In this document: positions 44,768-56,700 of the stretch, piece after piece
Layout of the letters: the number at the start of each line of letters is the position of its first letter
Numbering within the stretch: the stretch's first letter is position 1
Source: Zea mays
Lineage: Eukaryota > Streptophyta > Magnoliopsida > Poales > Poaceae
Assembly: GCF_902167145.1 (NCBI RefSeq)
Contig: NC_050097.1
Coordinates: 230,473,034 to 230,537,033 of the forward strand
Direction: 5' to 3'
DNA length: 64,000 nucleotides
Position numbers and translations under genes: made by a program
Notes under the pieces: model-generated
What the model was told of the DNA's origin: nothing
Seen by the model: the letters and a program-made list of their open reading frames with translations, nothing else
Databases searched by the model: none

Positions 44768-46884
44768 GAGCCTTGGGCTTTCAATAACTAGAGGAAGTCT
44801 AGGTTTGACGGTGCCATCCGGTCGAGTCGAACCAGGTACGGGCGTCTATAAAAGAAGACCTGGAGCGCTAGGGTTCAGATTTTGACACCCCGCCCTGACT
44901 CACAAGCGACGGTGCCCACCCAGACGCATGCGATGGTGGTGGTTGCCCGAAAGCACGCACGGTGGCGGACCCCCGGCCGGTGGTTGCGGGGGCGGTGGCT
45001 CCCCGATGCAGAGGGTGAGCGACGATTGGGTCCTGGTGCGGGCAAGCAACGGCGACCCCGAGGCCCCAAGGCGGGCGAGAGGCGGTGGAACTCCCATGGA
45101 GGGCGGGCAAGCGGCGACGCACCCCCAGGCCCGAGCAGCGGTGGCACACCCTAACCCACGTACGACGGTGCCCACCCACCCCCCCATGCGAGTAGTGACG
45201 ACGTCGCACGAGGTTCGAACGGCGTCACGGAAGGCACGAGGTGCGCGCGGCGACGATCGTGTGTGATATCCTCTGATCCAGACCTCCCTCCGTTCTTGTG
45301 TCCTCGACGGCGTCCTCCCATCCTTGTTATGTCTTTCGATTATTGTGTTTTATGCCTACCACATGCACTATTTACGTTAAAAACTATAGAATTTTATGCT
45401 TGAACATGTAGTTCGTACATTAGTTTACTGCATGCGTATTTTTTGCTTGCACATTGAAAAAATAATTCCTTGATTTATGTTGTTTGTAATTACCATAAAA
45501 AATCAAATCACTTATGTTCGTAACTGCCAGATTTTTATGTCTGCCATAAAACTATCCCTAATCCCGCATGTCCGTCATTACAATAAAAATCAAATCACTT
45601 ATGTTCATAACTCCCAGATTTTTTATGTCTGCCATAAAACAATCCTTAATTCCCGTCGTCGTTCTTAGATGGACCATATTAGGTTTTTTATTATACTACA
45701 CGGTGTAAGTATTTATGCGACTTTGTATAAGAATTTATGCTCTACGTGACTCATGTCATCCAATTTTTTTTGCGCGTGTGCACTAGAAACAAAAATATCA
45801 TCCAAAATTTATGTGTATGCATGGAAATTCCCACGATCTACCATAATTTTTGGATATGCATAAAAATAGAAACTGCATGCATGTGACTCTCATATTTTTC
45901 GGATCTGCCATAAAAATAGAATCGTGAATATAATCCACTAGAGCTATCAACCTCTCACATTGGCTCGGTATTTACGCTTATAATTGAGGGGTTTTATAAT
46001 CAAAACTTAAGGTTTTTACGCTCAAACCTGGAGATGCGTCCACCAGTGAACCACATGCATGATTTTTACGCAATGTGTCGTATTGCATAAATACCTATAC
46101 CGTGTAGTATAATTTGTATGAGTATATATCATAAACTGGTTCTAACGAGCCTAGCTGCATGGCTGTTGGAGCGATACTATATTTATAGAGGAAATATATC
46201 ATTTAAATAAGTTTTTTTGTTTTATGCATGTCAATTCATTTCCTTTCATCGCACATTCCTGCCATCCTAAATTGATGTGCATGCAGCAGGAAACAGATTT
46301 TTACGCAGTGTATCGAATTGCATAAATACATATACCGTGTAGCAGAATTAGTATCAGTATATATCATAAACTAGTTCTAACGAGTTTAGCTGCATAACTA
46401 TTGGAGTGATCTTATATTTATGGAGGAAATAAAGCATTAAATACTATTGTTTGTTTCCATGCATGCCAATCTATTTCCTTTCATCGTACATTTTTGTCAT
46501 ACTAATTTTGTGCACATGGAACAGCTAACAATTTTTTACGCAGTGTACCGAATTACATAAATATTTTCATCGTGTAGCATAATTAGTATCAGTATATATC
46601 ATAAACTGGTCCTGACGAGTCTAACTCCATGGCTGTTACAGTGATTATATATTTATGTAGAAAATAAAACATTTAAAAATAGAAACTGTGACATATATAT
46701 TTCTTAAATTTACGCGCATGCAATAAAATGTGTTTGACTCATGCGTAACTTCTTATTTTTTGTGCGCATAGATGTGGAGTGTGATGGCGCACCCGACAAG
46801 GTTCCTCTAATTATTTGAATCCGAACTCTTCTAATGTATCGATCATAATTATTTAAAGCCTAACACTTCTAATATACCGATTAT
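44768..46884 (+). mobile_element. element C of the A/B/C/D family
   Basis: The left end GAGCCTTGGGCTTTCAATAA then GAGGAAGTC follows TA-rich sequence. TATAAAAGAAG at 44848 and GCGCTAGGGTTCAGATTTTG repeat the family promoter and leader. A GC-rich degenerate-repeat region (44880-45260) follows, with ORFs that look like chance. The AT-rich tail (45350-46800) carries TTTACGC/TTTATGC motifs and three roughly 235-bp units. The right end is doubled: two versions of AATTATTTRAAKCC...CTTCTAATRTA at 46808-46847 and 46848-46885, then TATATATAAATATATATAG. It matches element D closely from 45540. Confidence 0.65.
46064..46770. repeat. about 235-bp tandem repeat, three copies
   Basis: Units begin near 46064, 46295 and 46530 with a (G/A)ATTTTTACGCARTGTR motif. 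Each holds TATATATCATAAACTRGTYC, a GTTGGAGYGAT-type motif and CATTTCCTTTCATCG-like text. The same three units are in element D at 21547, 21781 and 39950, the last two separated by retrotransposon Z. Confidence 0.75.
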
Positions 46885-46980
46885 ATATAAATATATATAG
46901 TAGAGAGCATCCGGTGGTCGACGCACGAGCCAAAGTCATGATGGTCTGCTGTATCGTCGTCCGGCCATGGAATGGCCAAG

Positions 46981-49194
46981 CCCGCACGCACTCGTGCTTT
47001 TAGACCAAGCCGGCGGCCGGCTGGTCGAGTCGCGCGCGGTGACCGCTAGGTATATCGACCACCGGCTCTCTCTTTTGGTCGCTCGTGCTGTCTCAAAGAC
47101 TCTCGATTGCCACTAGTTCAACTTGACGCCTCCTCAAAAGAACGTGGTCGTTATTGAGAAACCTAATGAATGGTTTATGTAGCCAAATATCGAATATGCT
47201 TCTAGGTGATATCATGTCTTTATATATAAAATATGTACCTTCTCATATGGGATAGAGAAGAAAAAAGGTCAAAGGCCTAAATCTACATCCTTTGTCTCGT
47301 GTCTTCTTTGTCATGTTTCTGTAAAGAGAAACAGATCTTTCATATCTTCTCGCACATAATCTGTTGATGGAAGAAATAGAAACAGATATAATAATCTGTG
47401 GTAACGTAGTTCTCAACTGTTACAAAGACAAAAGTCCATTCGGGTTGGAAGTTAAAATTGCGTGCGGCATGGAAGAAAACTAGTCGCAACAGGCGAAACT
47501 AAAGCAAGCGGCCCGCGACCGTCGCCGTACCATGTTTTTAGGCTGCCCAATTAAGCACACATGCATGGCCAACGAAAGCCCACACGTTTCTCTCTCTCTG
47601 TCTGTTTTTTTTACTTATTTTTTTATTCGATGAGTGCAATCATCGATCGATCGATGGATACGTCTAACGAAAACCAGCTTCCAGACCTGTTTGATCCCAC
47701 GAGCTAAAGCAAAATGACTAGGGTTTAGTCGTTTAAATACTAAAGATTGAAACAGAAAGAGTTAAAAGTAACTATAATGACTTTTTTTACTTTTTGGTCA
47801 GATCTTTGATTGAACTTTAGTCATTTTTATTTTTACCTCCTGGGATCTAAACAGCCCTAAATATTTAACTAGAGTACTACCAAATACCATGGAACCATTC
47901 CAAAGTATAATGCTGCTACCCTTCTGATGTACAACCTGATACCATGGTACAGTTTTTTAAGTACAAAAAATATAGATAGACAAGACACGTGTCGGTACAG
48001 TAGAGCGAATCTAAACTTTATGTCTCGGTTCAATAAAAATTCTCCACGACATGGCTTATTTATGTGAGTTGTGCTAGTGAAGTTAACACGTGTCTTGGAT
48101 TTAGCAAACCGAGTGAGAGTAGTGTGCCTTTACCAACAAGACATAGTGGTCTTGTCGGTTCACATTTACTCTCTTAGACATACCTCAAGACACACTGTGT
48201 TCATATGCATGCATCGTGCATGCCCTAATAGGCTAATAGTATACGGTAATCACCTTTTGAATTTGACAGCTCCGGTTAGAATTTTTTTGCCCCGTCGTCT
48301 GATAGACTGATAGTCGTAGTACCTTTTGGTTTTCTGCAATCCATAGCTAGCGATGAATTAATTAAGACAATAATACAGGGGTACAGAGAGAATGAGTGGA
48401 TCAATTATGACCATCTATCTCTTTCCAGGAAAAAACGTGCGTACCCATCCTCGTCAATCTACAGAAGTTAGCATTTCAATTCGCACTATATAATGCCATC
48501 CGTCGACCCAGGACAGGATTTATGGCAAAATGGACCCCTCTTCACGTGACATTTTAATTAATTAATTAACTTTAGTGGTTAGCATTTCAGCTCTCGATCG
48601 CGCTAACGCCGTGCATCTGACGAAGTGTCGTACGTGTAATGGACGTGGGTTTCCGGAAGAAATCGTGCAGAGAAATTCATTCAACTTTTGTAAGCCACAT
48701 GTTGGAAGAAGAACGTTGCACCAGCTAGCTAGTCGTCTCAGATGGGACGAAGATTCAACGCCAGTAGGATGGAGTAGCCGTGCTACTACTACGCACTCGC
48801 TCCTCCCGTCGCATGTGGATCCAATTCAATTCGCCACGCGGATGATTATTATCGGCAGGCCGTAAGCATGTGATGCGCTGCAAAGAAAAAAAGTAGCCAC
48901 ATCATCAACAAACGAACAGGCACTCCTTGCAACGATCAACAGAACCCAAATCTAGATAAAGTTGACGAGATTCCAAAGGGGCAAAGTTTTAGGACATCAA
49001 ACAAACAAGAGCTTTCAGTATTTGATGAGGGCTATTTTGGGTCCTGAAAGAATAAACGTACAGGATCGAGTCTGCAATTGTGCCTTTTGTGCAGTTTATT
49101 TCCGGTGAGTGACGAGCTAGTAATGCGGTGTATGTATAGCATAATGAGCAAGGACAGCTTGACGACTGGATGGGTGGTGGCACACTTTTATACA
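46981..49194. other. intergenic, no recognisable gene
   Basis: No supportable coding exon. A candidate MITE of about 174 bases (47684-47857) has CCTGTTTGATCCC inverted as GGGATCTAAACAGCC. The short ORFs at 48071 and 48575 have no recognisable domain. Confidence 0.4.
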
Positions 49195-49575
49195 TGAGGC
49201 TCTGTGTTTGGTTCTTTTAGTTCAGGGACTAAAGTTTAGTCGGATGACTATCCTGATTGATTTCAAAGACTAAAAGTACTAAGAACACATTAAATGACTT
49301 ATACGAAGACCAAAATATCCTTAACATTCTTCCACTGTTAATGCAACTGAAATAAACAAGGGGCAAAGGTGGAATTAATATAGTTTAGTCCATTTTAGTT
49401 ATCTCTTAAACGAGTAGGGACTAAAGCAGTTTATTCCCTGTTTTAGTCCCACCGTTTGATAATTTAAGAACTAAATGAGACTAAAATCATGGTTATTAAA
49501 ACGTCGTTTAAACGACGATTAAGCATTTAAGCGTCGTTTAAACGCTAAAATACGATTAGTAGATAAAATGTCCGC

Positions 49576-50124
49576 ATGTTTTACCAAAACTGCGTAGAAC
49601 GTCTGTTCTGGACGTTTAAACGGAACGCACGTTCTAGACGTTCTATGCTCGTAGCGTTTGTGGGCCTTAATGGCCTAATGGGCCTTTACCCAACTGCTGA
49701 TCCAACGCGCGCAGCCGCTGATCCATCGCCGCCAGACGCCATCGCGCCCAACCGCCGTCGCGCGCGCCCAGGAGCCGCCATCGCGCGCACCCAGGAGCCG
49801 CCAGAGCCAAACGCTGTCGGTCGTCCTCCACCGCCCTCCAGGTACGCCGCTGGCCCCCTCCTCCCTCCGCCGCCACCCCCAAAGTCGTCGCCGCCAGCTA
49901 TTGCCTCTCTCGTACCGCCGCCGCCGTCGTACGAGCAGGTCGTAAGGGTGGGTGGTGGCCGAAGGGAGGAGGATGACGACGAGGGCGCCGGGGCGGTGAT
50001 ACGGGCACACCTGCTCTCCGACTTCAAGGTCGCGGTGCGTGCAGGAAAAGTACTGGTGTCCGACCCGTCGTCTGGAAGGTCCCCACTCGCATCCTCTTCT
50101 GATTCTATAGCGAATTTTGGTTGA
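49576..50124 (+). pseudogene. captured GC-rich ORF in hAT-like element, unidentified
   Basis: The open frame has no ATG until codon 23 or later and is GC-rich, unlike its surroundings. It is rich in Ala, Pro and Arg, then PPPPPSYEQVVRVGGGRRE-like sequence, an acidic run, AVIRAHLLSDFKVAVRAGKV and LVSDPSSGRSPLASSSDSI before a stop. The last part looks like real coding and may come from a host gene. I do not recognise the family. Confidence 0.35.
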
Positions 50125-50374
50125 GAGTTCGGAGTTCTGCACTTCCTACTTGCCCTGCAAGGGTTTAGTGTTGATATTTCATTGGGATAGTTGGTCATTT
50201 TTCCATTCTTTCTAGCTGACTTATGTTTGTCCTCATTATTTTTCTGGTTGTATACTTGTATTGACTATTGAGACATGGATATAAAAGTTACGTAGTGTAT
50301 GATTTTTATATATGCAGTGCTGGTGGTTTGTTTGGTAAATGGGAAATGGACAATACTCTGTTGGTTCCCTGTTA

Positions 50375-50511
50375 GGGCTTGTTCGGTTAGCTCTCAATTC
50401 ATGTGGATTGAGTGGGATTGGATGAGTTTAAATCCCAAGCAAGTCAATCTTCTTCTTAATTTTTTCCAATCCCATCCGATCCATGGGTAACGGGATTAAC
50501 CGAACAAGGTC
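50375..50511. mobile_element. Tourist-like MITE, 137 bp
   Basis: GGGCTTGTTCGGTTA is inverted as TAACCGAACAAGGTC, with TTA duplicated on both sides. It is nested in the hAT-like element. Confidence 0.85.
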
Positions 50512-51116
50512 TTAAGTGTTACATTTTCAATTCGGTCATGGAAATGGAATTAGATGTTACTGTTGTGAAGAGAGATGACCTTGGAAATGCTCATGGTCTT
50601 AATCTTGATGAGTTCAATGATGGTTACTAATTATACATGAAAGTTGTAACTTGTGTTGTGTGGTTGAACTTATGCTAATGCTATTTGATTTGTGAACTCA
50701 ACTTATGTATGAACTTATTCTATATTTGAAATTCTATGTCAAGTCTGAAAAGACGTTTCAACGTTCGTTTAAACGTTTAAACGTTTAAACGTTGAAAAGT
50801 TGGTTCATAACATTTTAACGTTTTACTGTTTTAATAACCATGACTAAAATAGAGTGACTAATCTTTAGTCCCTCAAACCAAATGGGGCCTGAAGCAAAAA
50901 AATGATGCAGTGCCATCCTCACCAATATAATCTACTGCTCCTAGATAAAATGGGTTTGTAGCCCTACCCCACCCACCTCTTGTATCTAGACTTAGTATTG
51001 TGAGGTTTAACCCTTTCTATTTCCTTCTAGGTCTTGCTTAGATACTCTCGTATTTATCTCGATCCACATGTATTGAGGTGTAATACTTCGTATTCATCTT
51101 AATCCATATATATTAA

Positions 51117-51253
51117 GGGCTTGTTCGTTTCACCGTTTATCCATGTGGATTGGGTGGTATTGAGTCGGTTTAAATTCACAGCAAGTCAAAATACATCCCA
51201 ATACATTGCAATACACTCCAATCCACATGGAATTAGAATAACCGAACAAGGAC
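51117..51253. mobile_element. Tourist-like MITE, 137 bp, second copy
   Basis: GGGCTTGTTCG is inverted as CGAACAAGGAC, with TAA duplicated on both sides (51114-51116 and 51254-51256). It has exactly the same length as the copy at 50375. Confidence 0.85.
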
Positions 51254-51289
51254 TAAGGTGTAAATTAGCATACGGACACACTTTCCACA

Positions 51290-51745
51290 CATGGACAACA
51301 GCAGGGATCATCCAGAGGGATATTTCCTAGAGCTTAATGATCTACTAGTAGACAATGCCATGATGGAGGAAGTAAACATACCTTATGAAGTTCAGGGGAA
51401 TGTCCCTTCTGCAATGATTCCATAGGAGGAACTTCTTCTGTAGCTGTCTGATGAAATGCAACAACAGATTCATGAGCTGCCAATAGAGGTTTTGGATGAG
51501 GAAATCCTCATCGATCACATCATAGGCCCCCAAGAATTCAACTTGCCTGCTGACATAAATGATCAGGCAGCTCCCCTGCAACAGCAATATCATGAGGATC
51601 TAATCTATCACCGGAATATGGGGCCCGATGGTCATTATATGGCGAGGTGGTTCAATAATTCAATTTTTTTTTTTGCGATGACAATGAACTTAATGGCCAA
51701 GGGAATGGAATCACAGTACCATTACATTTGCTCGTCGCAAAAGTA
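51290..51745 (+). pseudogene. unidentified ORF remnant
   Basis: A broken plus-strand reading frame covers DHPEGYFLELNDLLVDNAMM, then after two stops EMQQQIHELPIEVLDEEILI, DHIIGPQEFNLPADINDQAA and GPDGHYMARWFNNSI. The composition looks coding (acidic, Gln-rich), but I recognise no domain. It could be part of a transposon protein. No intact start or end. Confidence 0.35.
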
Positions 51746-53738
51746 ATTTTTCCCTGAATATTTGACATACAAAATGCAGCATCCCAAAAACACAGAAGAG
51801 AGCGTTGAGTGTAATAAATCATGGAGAAAGCTTCGTCTATCAAATCACGGCAGTGCCGAAGGAACATTAGAGAAAGTACGCACAAAGTGGAAGTATGGAA
51901 GGACACGAATCCAATGGAAAGTGACAACTGACAAGTGCTACAAAACCGGAACAAATTCCGAAAGCAAGGGAATATGATTTGATAGAGATGAAAAAAGATA
52001 GTCAAAACTATAAATATGTAATAAATGATTAAAAACATGACAAGTATCTAAAGACAAAATATACCCATGACAGGTACATTCCAAAATTTAAGACAAGGAT
52101 TTCATACTGAAAAACGCTAGCAAATTATTCGGTGAAAATTAAGGTCAGTTAGCATTCTAACTTCTACGCGACTCCGAGTTACAACACACAGAATCAGATG
52201 TGAAAGAAATGATGCATCTCAAAAGCTAACTCTAAACAAAATCCGCTGCTTGTATATAGAGAACTGAAATTGGCTATCAACCTATATCGCCCTCCGTTTG
52301 CTCGCAACAAGTAGCTCTCACTTTTGAGTACTTCTGTGCCTGACGATCACAATGCTGGCAGCAATGACTTCTCGCCTTCTCCAAGACTTAAACACCACAT
52401 GACTGCAACCCAACACTAATCTGTTGACATGTCAAGGACAGACATAACCAGAAACAGCTTTTATTTAGGTGGCACCATATGTATCTTCAAGAAGCAAGCA
52501 GGATTGGTGCGGCCTGGAAAGCCCTTGCAGGGCCTTCACATTTGCACACGGTGCAGCTGGAATCATGACATGAGCTCCTAAAGATGGTTAAGCATCTGCC
52601 ATTATGCAGATGAGTCAGCGTCACCAGCTCATTCAGTTAGTACCATAAGGCAAGGTGGATGCTCTTGGTCAATACAATCAGACATTACAAGCTGAAGGAG
52701 CAGCTGCTGTTTAAGAACGTCTCCTGCCATCACTACCGTACATGTCAATGGCAATGTCAGAACGTCTCCTGCTAATCACCTGAACTTCCAGAAGCCAATG
52801 TTTTAAATGGTGATAGCATTTCAGGTTTTCTTCATCTCACTTGCAGAAAGAGATGCGATGTCAGATTGTTTGGAATAACCAGATGAACATCTATCAGCAT
52901 GACTGATTCATATTCATTCACTGTTGCTGAGAACTAATAGAATAAAACAAGGTAGACTTCTGGATTAATTGCAATTTGGGAAGTGTAGCATACAAAAATA
53001 TCTTGTCCTAAAAAAGATTGATTGATGCAGAAAACCAATCGTCCTGGCTGTGCAAGCCAAAATTAGTAGAACAATATAAAGCAGTAAAGGCTGATTGTAA
53101 CCAGAAATGAACTCAACAGTACCATTACAAAAGCAATCAGCAATGAAGTCACAACATGAGACATACCTGAAGGATAAGCCACATATGTCAAATCACTTGC
53201 AGCACACTGAATATGGGATCATCAGTCTGATGGAGAAGCTGGAAATATACAGTACAAAAGTAGCAGAAACAGAGAAGTACTTAAAAATGAGAATATAAAA
53301 AGGATTCATATAGTTTAGAGTTGGCATGCTTATACCTGTAAAGAATATGTTCCTAGTCAGGAAAGCAATTTGGGGCTGCTATTGCTAGTGAAAAATGTGA
53401 AAGATGTGAATTAAGTACAGTACTTTTTGACAACCAAATATAACCCTGATGAATGCCTCCCAACAACCAGCCAACTAGGATAAAGATTTGTTATGTCAGC
53501 CCAATGAAAACTAAAGATTCATTAGCACTCTACACAGCGGATATGTTCAATCAGCAGAGAAATGGTGATAGCTCAAAAGCTAACTTGAAACAGTTTGCTG
53601 CCTAAAAACTGCTGCTTCTCACTAACACATACATGTACAGTTAAATCGCTCCAGTTAATCCACTTATTCAGAAGAATAGACTGCTACGGAGCACGGATCT
53701 GTGAGCTATATACGAGAGAGGCCACCATTTATAATTGA
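51746..53738. other. 3' flank of the retinoblastoma-related gene
   Basis: AT-rich sequence without supportable ORFs; it should include the 3' UTR of the minus-strand gene ending at 53739. A plus-strand TTTATT at 52461 would be an AATAAA signal on the minus strand, but no poly(A) site can be proved. Segments near 52150-52260 and 53520-53625 share CTCAAAAGCTAACT and TTAGCAYTCTA motifs, suggesting a diverged duplication about 1.37 kb apart. Confidence 0.4.
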
Positions 53739-56700
53739 TCAAGTATCTGTCTCTCTCTTCTTTGAAAGGGGGCTAAATGCAGCTGCAGGATCCGAGGTAG
53801 AACCACCATTTATCTGGCCCAGACTGCCGGCTACCACTGAGTCACTCACCATGTCGAAATTTAATCGACTGTTTACTTTCCTGCCATTACTGCAAATTTA
53901 ACACGAAATGGAGTGATATAAATTAGTGTTGTAGACATGAAATCATGTTGGACAAAAGAAATTGTCATTTTGAGATTCATACTAATTTAGGCGGCTATTT
54001 ATAGCAGCCAAATCCTTAGATGGGCTCTGATAAGCATGGGTGCCTTCACCAATGCATGCATAAAAACTCCTGGAACTTGGTGACAGCAGTAGATCCAACT
54101 GACAAGTGGCATAGAGGAATGTGTTATTGGAAAAGGGAACACGGTAAATAGTTAAGTGCTATGATTCGGCAGCATTACTATTATGATATGAAGTGAACAA
54201 TAAGGTGGAAGTACCATTGACTAGTCTTCAAATAATTTACAATAAAATGAAATGTGGTGATAACAAGCTGTAGTATCGAAAGGTATGTCAAACCTAAGGA
54301 ACTTAGAAAATGTACATCTCAATTCTCAAGAATTATTCCCAGCTTTTAATGAAATGTAAGGATTAAGGAGTGGCCTAGAAAAATTCTAGGTATTCATCGA
54401 CACAATACACTACTGTGTTATGGCTCTTGTGAGACTTAACCTCTAGCCTACCCCGCGCTTGGGACTCAATGGCTTTGTCATTCATGCTGTTGTTGACACA
54501 TTACTGTGTTGTAAAATTTTAAACATGCATATGCCATATTAATCAGAAAATTATTGATAACCATACTACTTTACCAAAAACAGATTGGAGACAAATGAGT
54601 TATCTTACTTAAGAGCAAATATAAAGAAAGTAAAGCGAATAATGAGAAGAAAAACCTTGGTTTGCCGCAAAGGAGACACATATACATTATGAGATGCTGA
54701 AACTTTCTTCGGGGACATATCTGGTAAATTTGGGAAAGGAGATGGCTTGGGTGATCCAGGAATTTGGCCTAAGCAACAGCAATGACATCATTGACTTGTA
54801 GGAAAAGAAAAGGCAATTCAAACTGAGAAAGTGGGTATAACATATACCACTAGCATTCTTCTTGTCTTCTGGATGAGTACCAGATGATATTAGTGACACC
54901 AGGAAAGGCTTCGCTGCTGGAACAAATACCTCATTGTAAAAAGTAATGATACCAACATGGCGCGATACTAATACCTGTTGATAGAAAATAACTTTCAGCA
55001 AAAGAAACGATAAGGAGCACCTGAAGAATGAAGAAAGAACTGTCAGAATAAAGGTGCAATTATAGAAGCCAAGGTACATACCCCATTACGGTTCGTACTC
55101 CCAATATAGATACTTGAAAAAACTTCTGGCTTGCATTGTGCTTCTCTTTTGTAATTGTTGAGTATCTCCCTGAATGTGAGTTCTAATTGACAAACCTGTC
55201 AGAGAAGGCATGGTCAGCCAACCTAGATAAAAGGGAAGTAATGACAAGAACCTCATTAAATAGTGTAAATGATACCTTTGCAACACCATAAAGACAGCAA
55301 AGGATAAGTTGATCGATGTGTCTATTAAAAAATAATGTTGTCTGTTGCTCAAGAATCTGCTTGAAGACATTATAGACACGCTCTGTCTGTTCCACACATT
55401 GAACCCTTTCGCACAAGTTTCTTATTCTAATAGCAGCCAACTTCAGAATCTGAAGAAATTGCAGGTCAAAATTGAAACTTTAGGAAAGAAAATAAATCAT
55501 AGAAGTGAAGTTCTGATTATGAGAAGATCCACCATACCTTGGAAAAGAATATATGAATTGTCACGTCAGCACATTTTTCATTCCCACCAACAGGATTACA
55601 GACAGTTGGACTGCAAAGTAAACGATTAAACGATTTGTAAAACAATATTTCTGTTTCGTTAACAGAAAAGTAGGATGGATGCACAAATACTATTACAGCT
55701 GAAACAGGTGATTAAACCTTGCAAATGTGGACTGGAGTGGATGGCATTTTGCTTTCAAACTAGTTGACACCATGTGGCTTTGCTTGGGTGGAGGTGTCTG
55801 CAAATTGCGCTCTACTACTGTGTTCCTAGATTCATTGCACGATCTCTTTGGTGATCGAGGATCAGCGTTGTCATCTGCAAGAAACATGTGATGAATAAAA
55901 TAGAAAGAAGAGCCAGAAGCCTAAAAGGAACAAAGAGGAGTACCAAATAGAATTACTTGTTTCAAAAAAGATTGCAGTTTCATCTTTAAGGTTATTGAAC
56001 CTACAAATTTTTAGATGGTGCCCAATTGGAAAGGCGACATATTGTAATAAATTCCTTGTTGAAAAAGTCAGTTCTACAAAACCATAACACAGTTGATATG
56101 AAGGAAAATTAGATCCTGGACCGCAACTTGAATTGATGTTACCTTCTGCACTAGTAAATGACAAGGACCATACTTTAGACTAATACAATGTACATTTACT
56201 AAGAATACATTGTACATTTGGTACTGCTACAAACAAACAAATTCAGGGGGTGTTTGGTTCCCCTAAAGTTTAGTCTATGTCACATCAGATGTTTGAATGT
56301 CAATTATGAATATTAAATATAGTCTAATTATAAAACTAATTACATAGATGAATACTAAAAGGCAAGACAAATTAATTAAGCCTAATTAATCCATGATTAG
56401 CAAAACTCCGCCTATGTTGATTGGAAGACTTCCTTAAGTAAAGTTTAGTTTCTGGATCCAAACACCCCCTCACTGTGAAGTTTCATTGCTGCAGAAGTTT
56501 CACATTATTAAGTCTGATTTTCATATCTCCTGACCACAAAAAATTTCAACCGCATTACCCTTTACTTTTTATTGCCTTTCAGCAAGAAAGTTAATATTAA
56601 CCTTCAGGACACAATGCTAATACTGAACCAATATTTCATACAGGATTCTGCTGATAAAATGGCAGTGACAACAATTATAGTTCCTAATGCACTGAATAAT

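Larger units (their letters stand above)
49488..50842. mobile_element. hAT-like non-autonomous element
   Basis: A perfect terminal inverted repeat CATGGTTATTAAAAC and a perfect 8-bp target duplication ACTAAAAT (49480-49487 and 50843-50850) define it. Subterminal regions are packed with CGTTTAAACG palindromes (49502-49620 and 50750-50820), probable transposase-binding sites. The interior has a GC-rich ORF and no intact transposase. A Tourist MITE sits inside at 50375-50511. The 8-bp duplication places it with hAT elements; the first bases fit the hAT terminal consensus only loosely. Confidence 0.8.
49198..50889. mobile_element. MITE split by a hAT-like element
   Basis: The left part 49198-49487 begins GGCTCTGTGTTTGGTT and has GGGACTAAAGTTTAGTC. 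The right part 50851-50889 ends GACTAATCTTTAGTCCCTCA then CCAAATGGGGCC, inverted to the left end. TGA flanks both sides (49195-49197 and 50890-50892). Without its insert it is about 330 bases. Confidence 0.7.

Noticed and set aside
44868..45266. GC-rich ORFs in element C as genes
   Set aside because: Same degenerate repeat composition as in element A; open in several frames on both strands.
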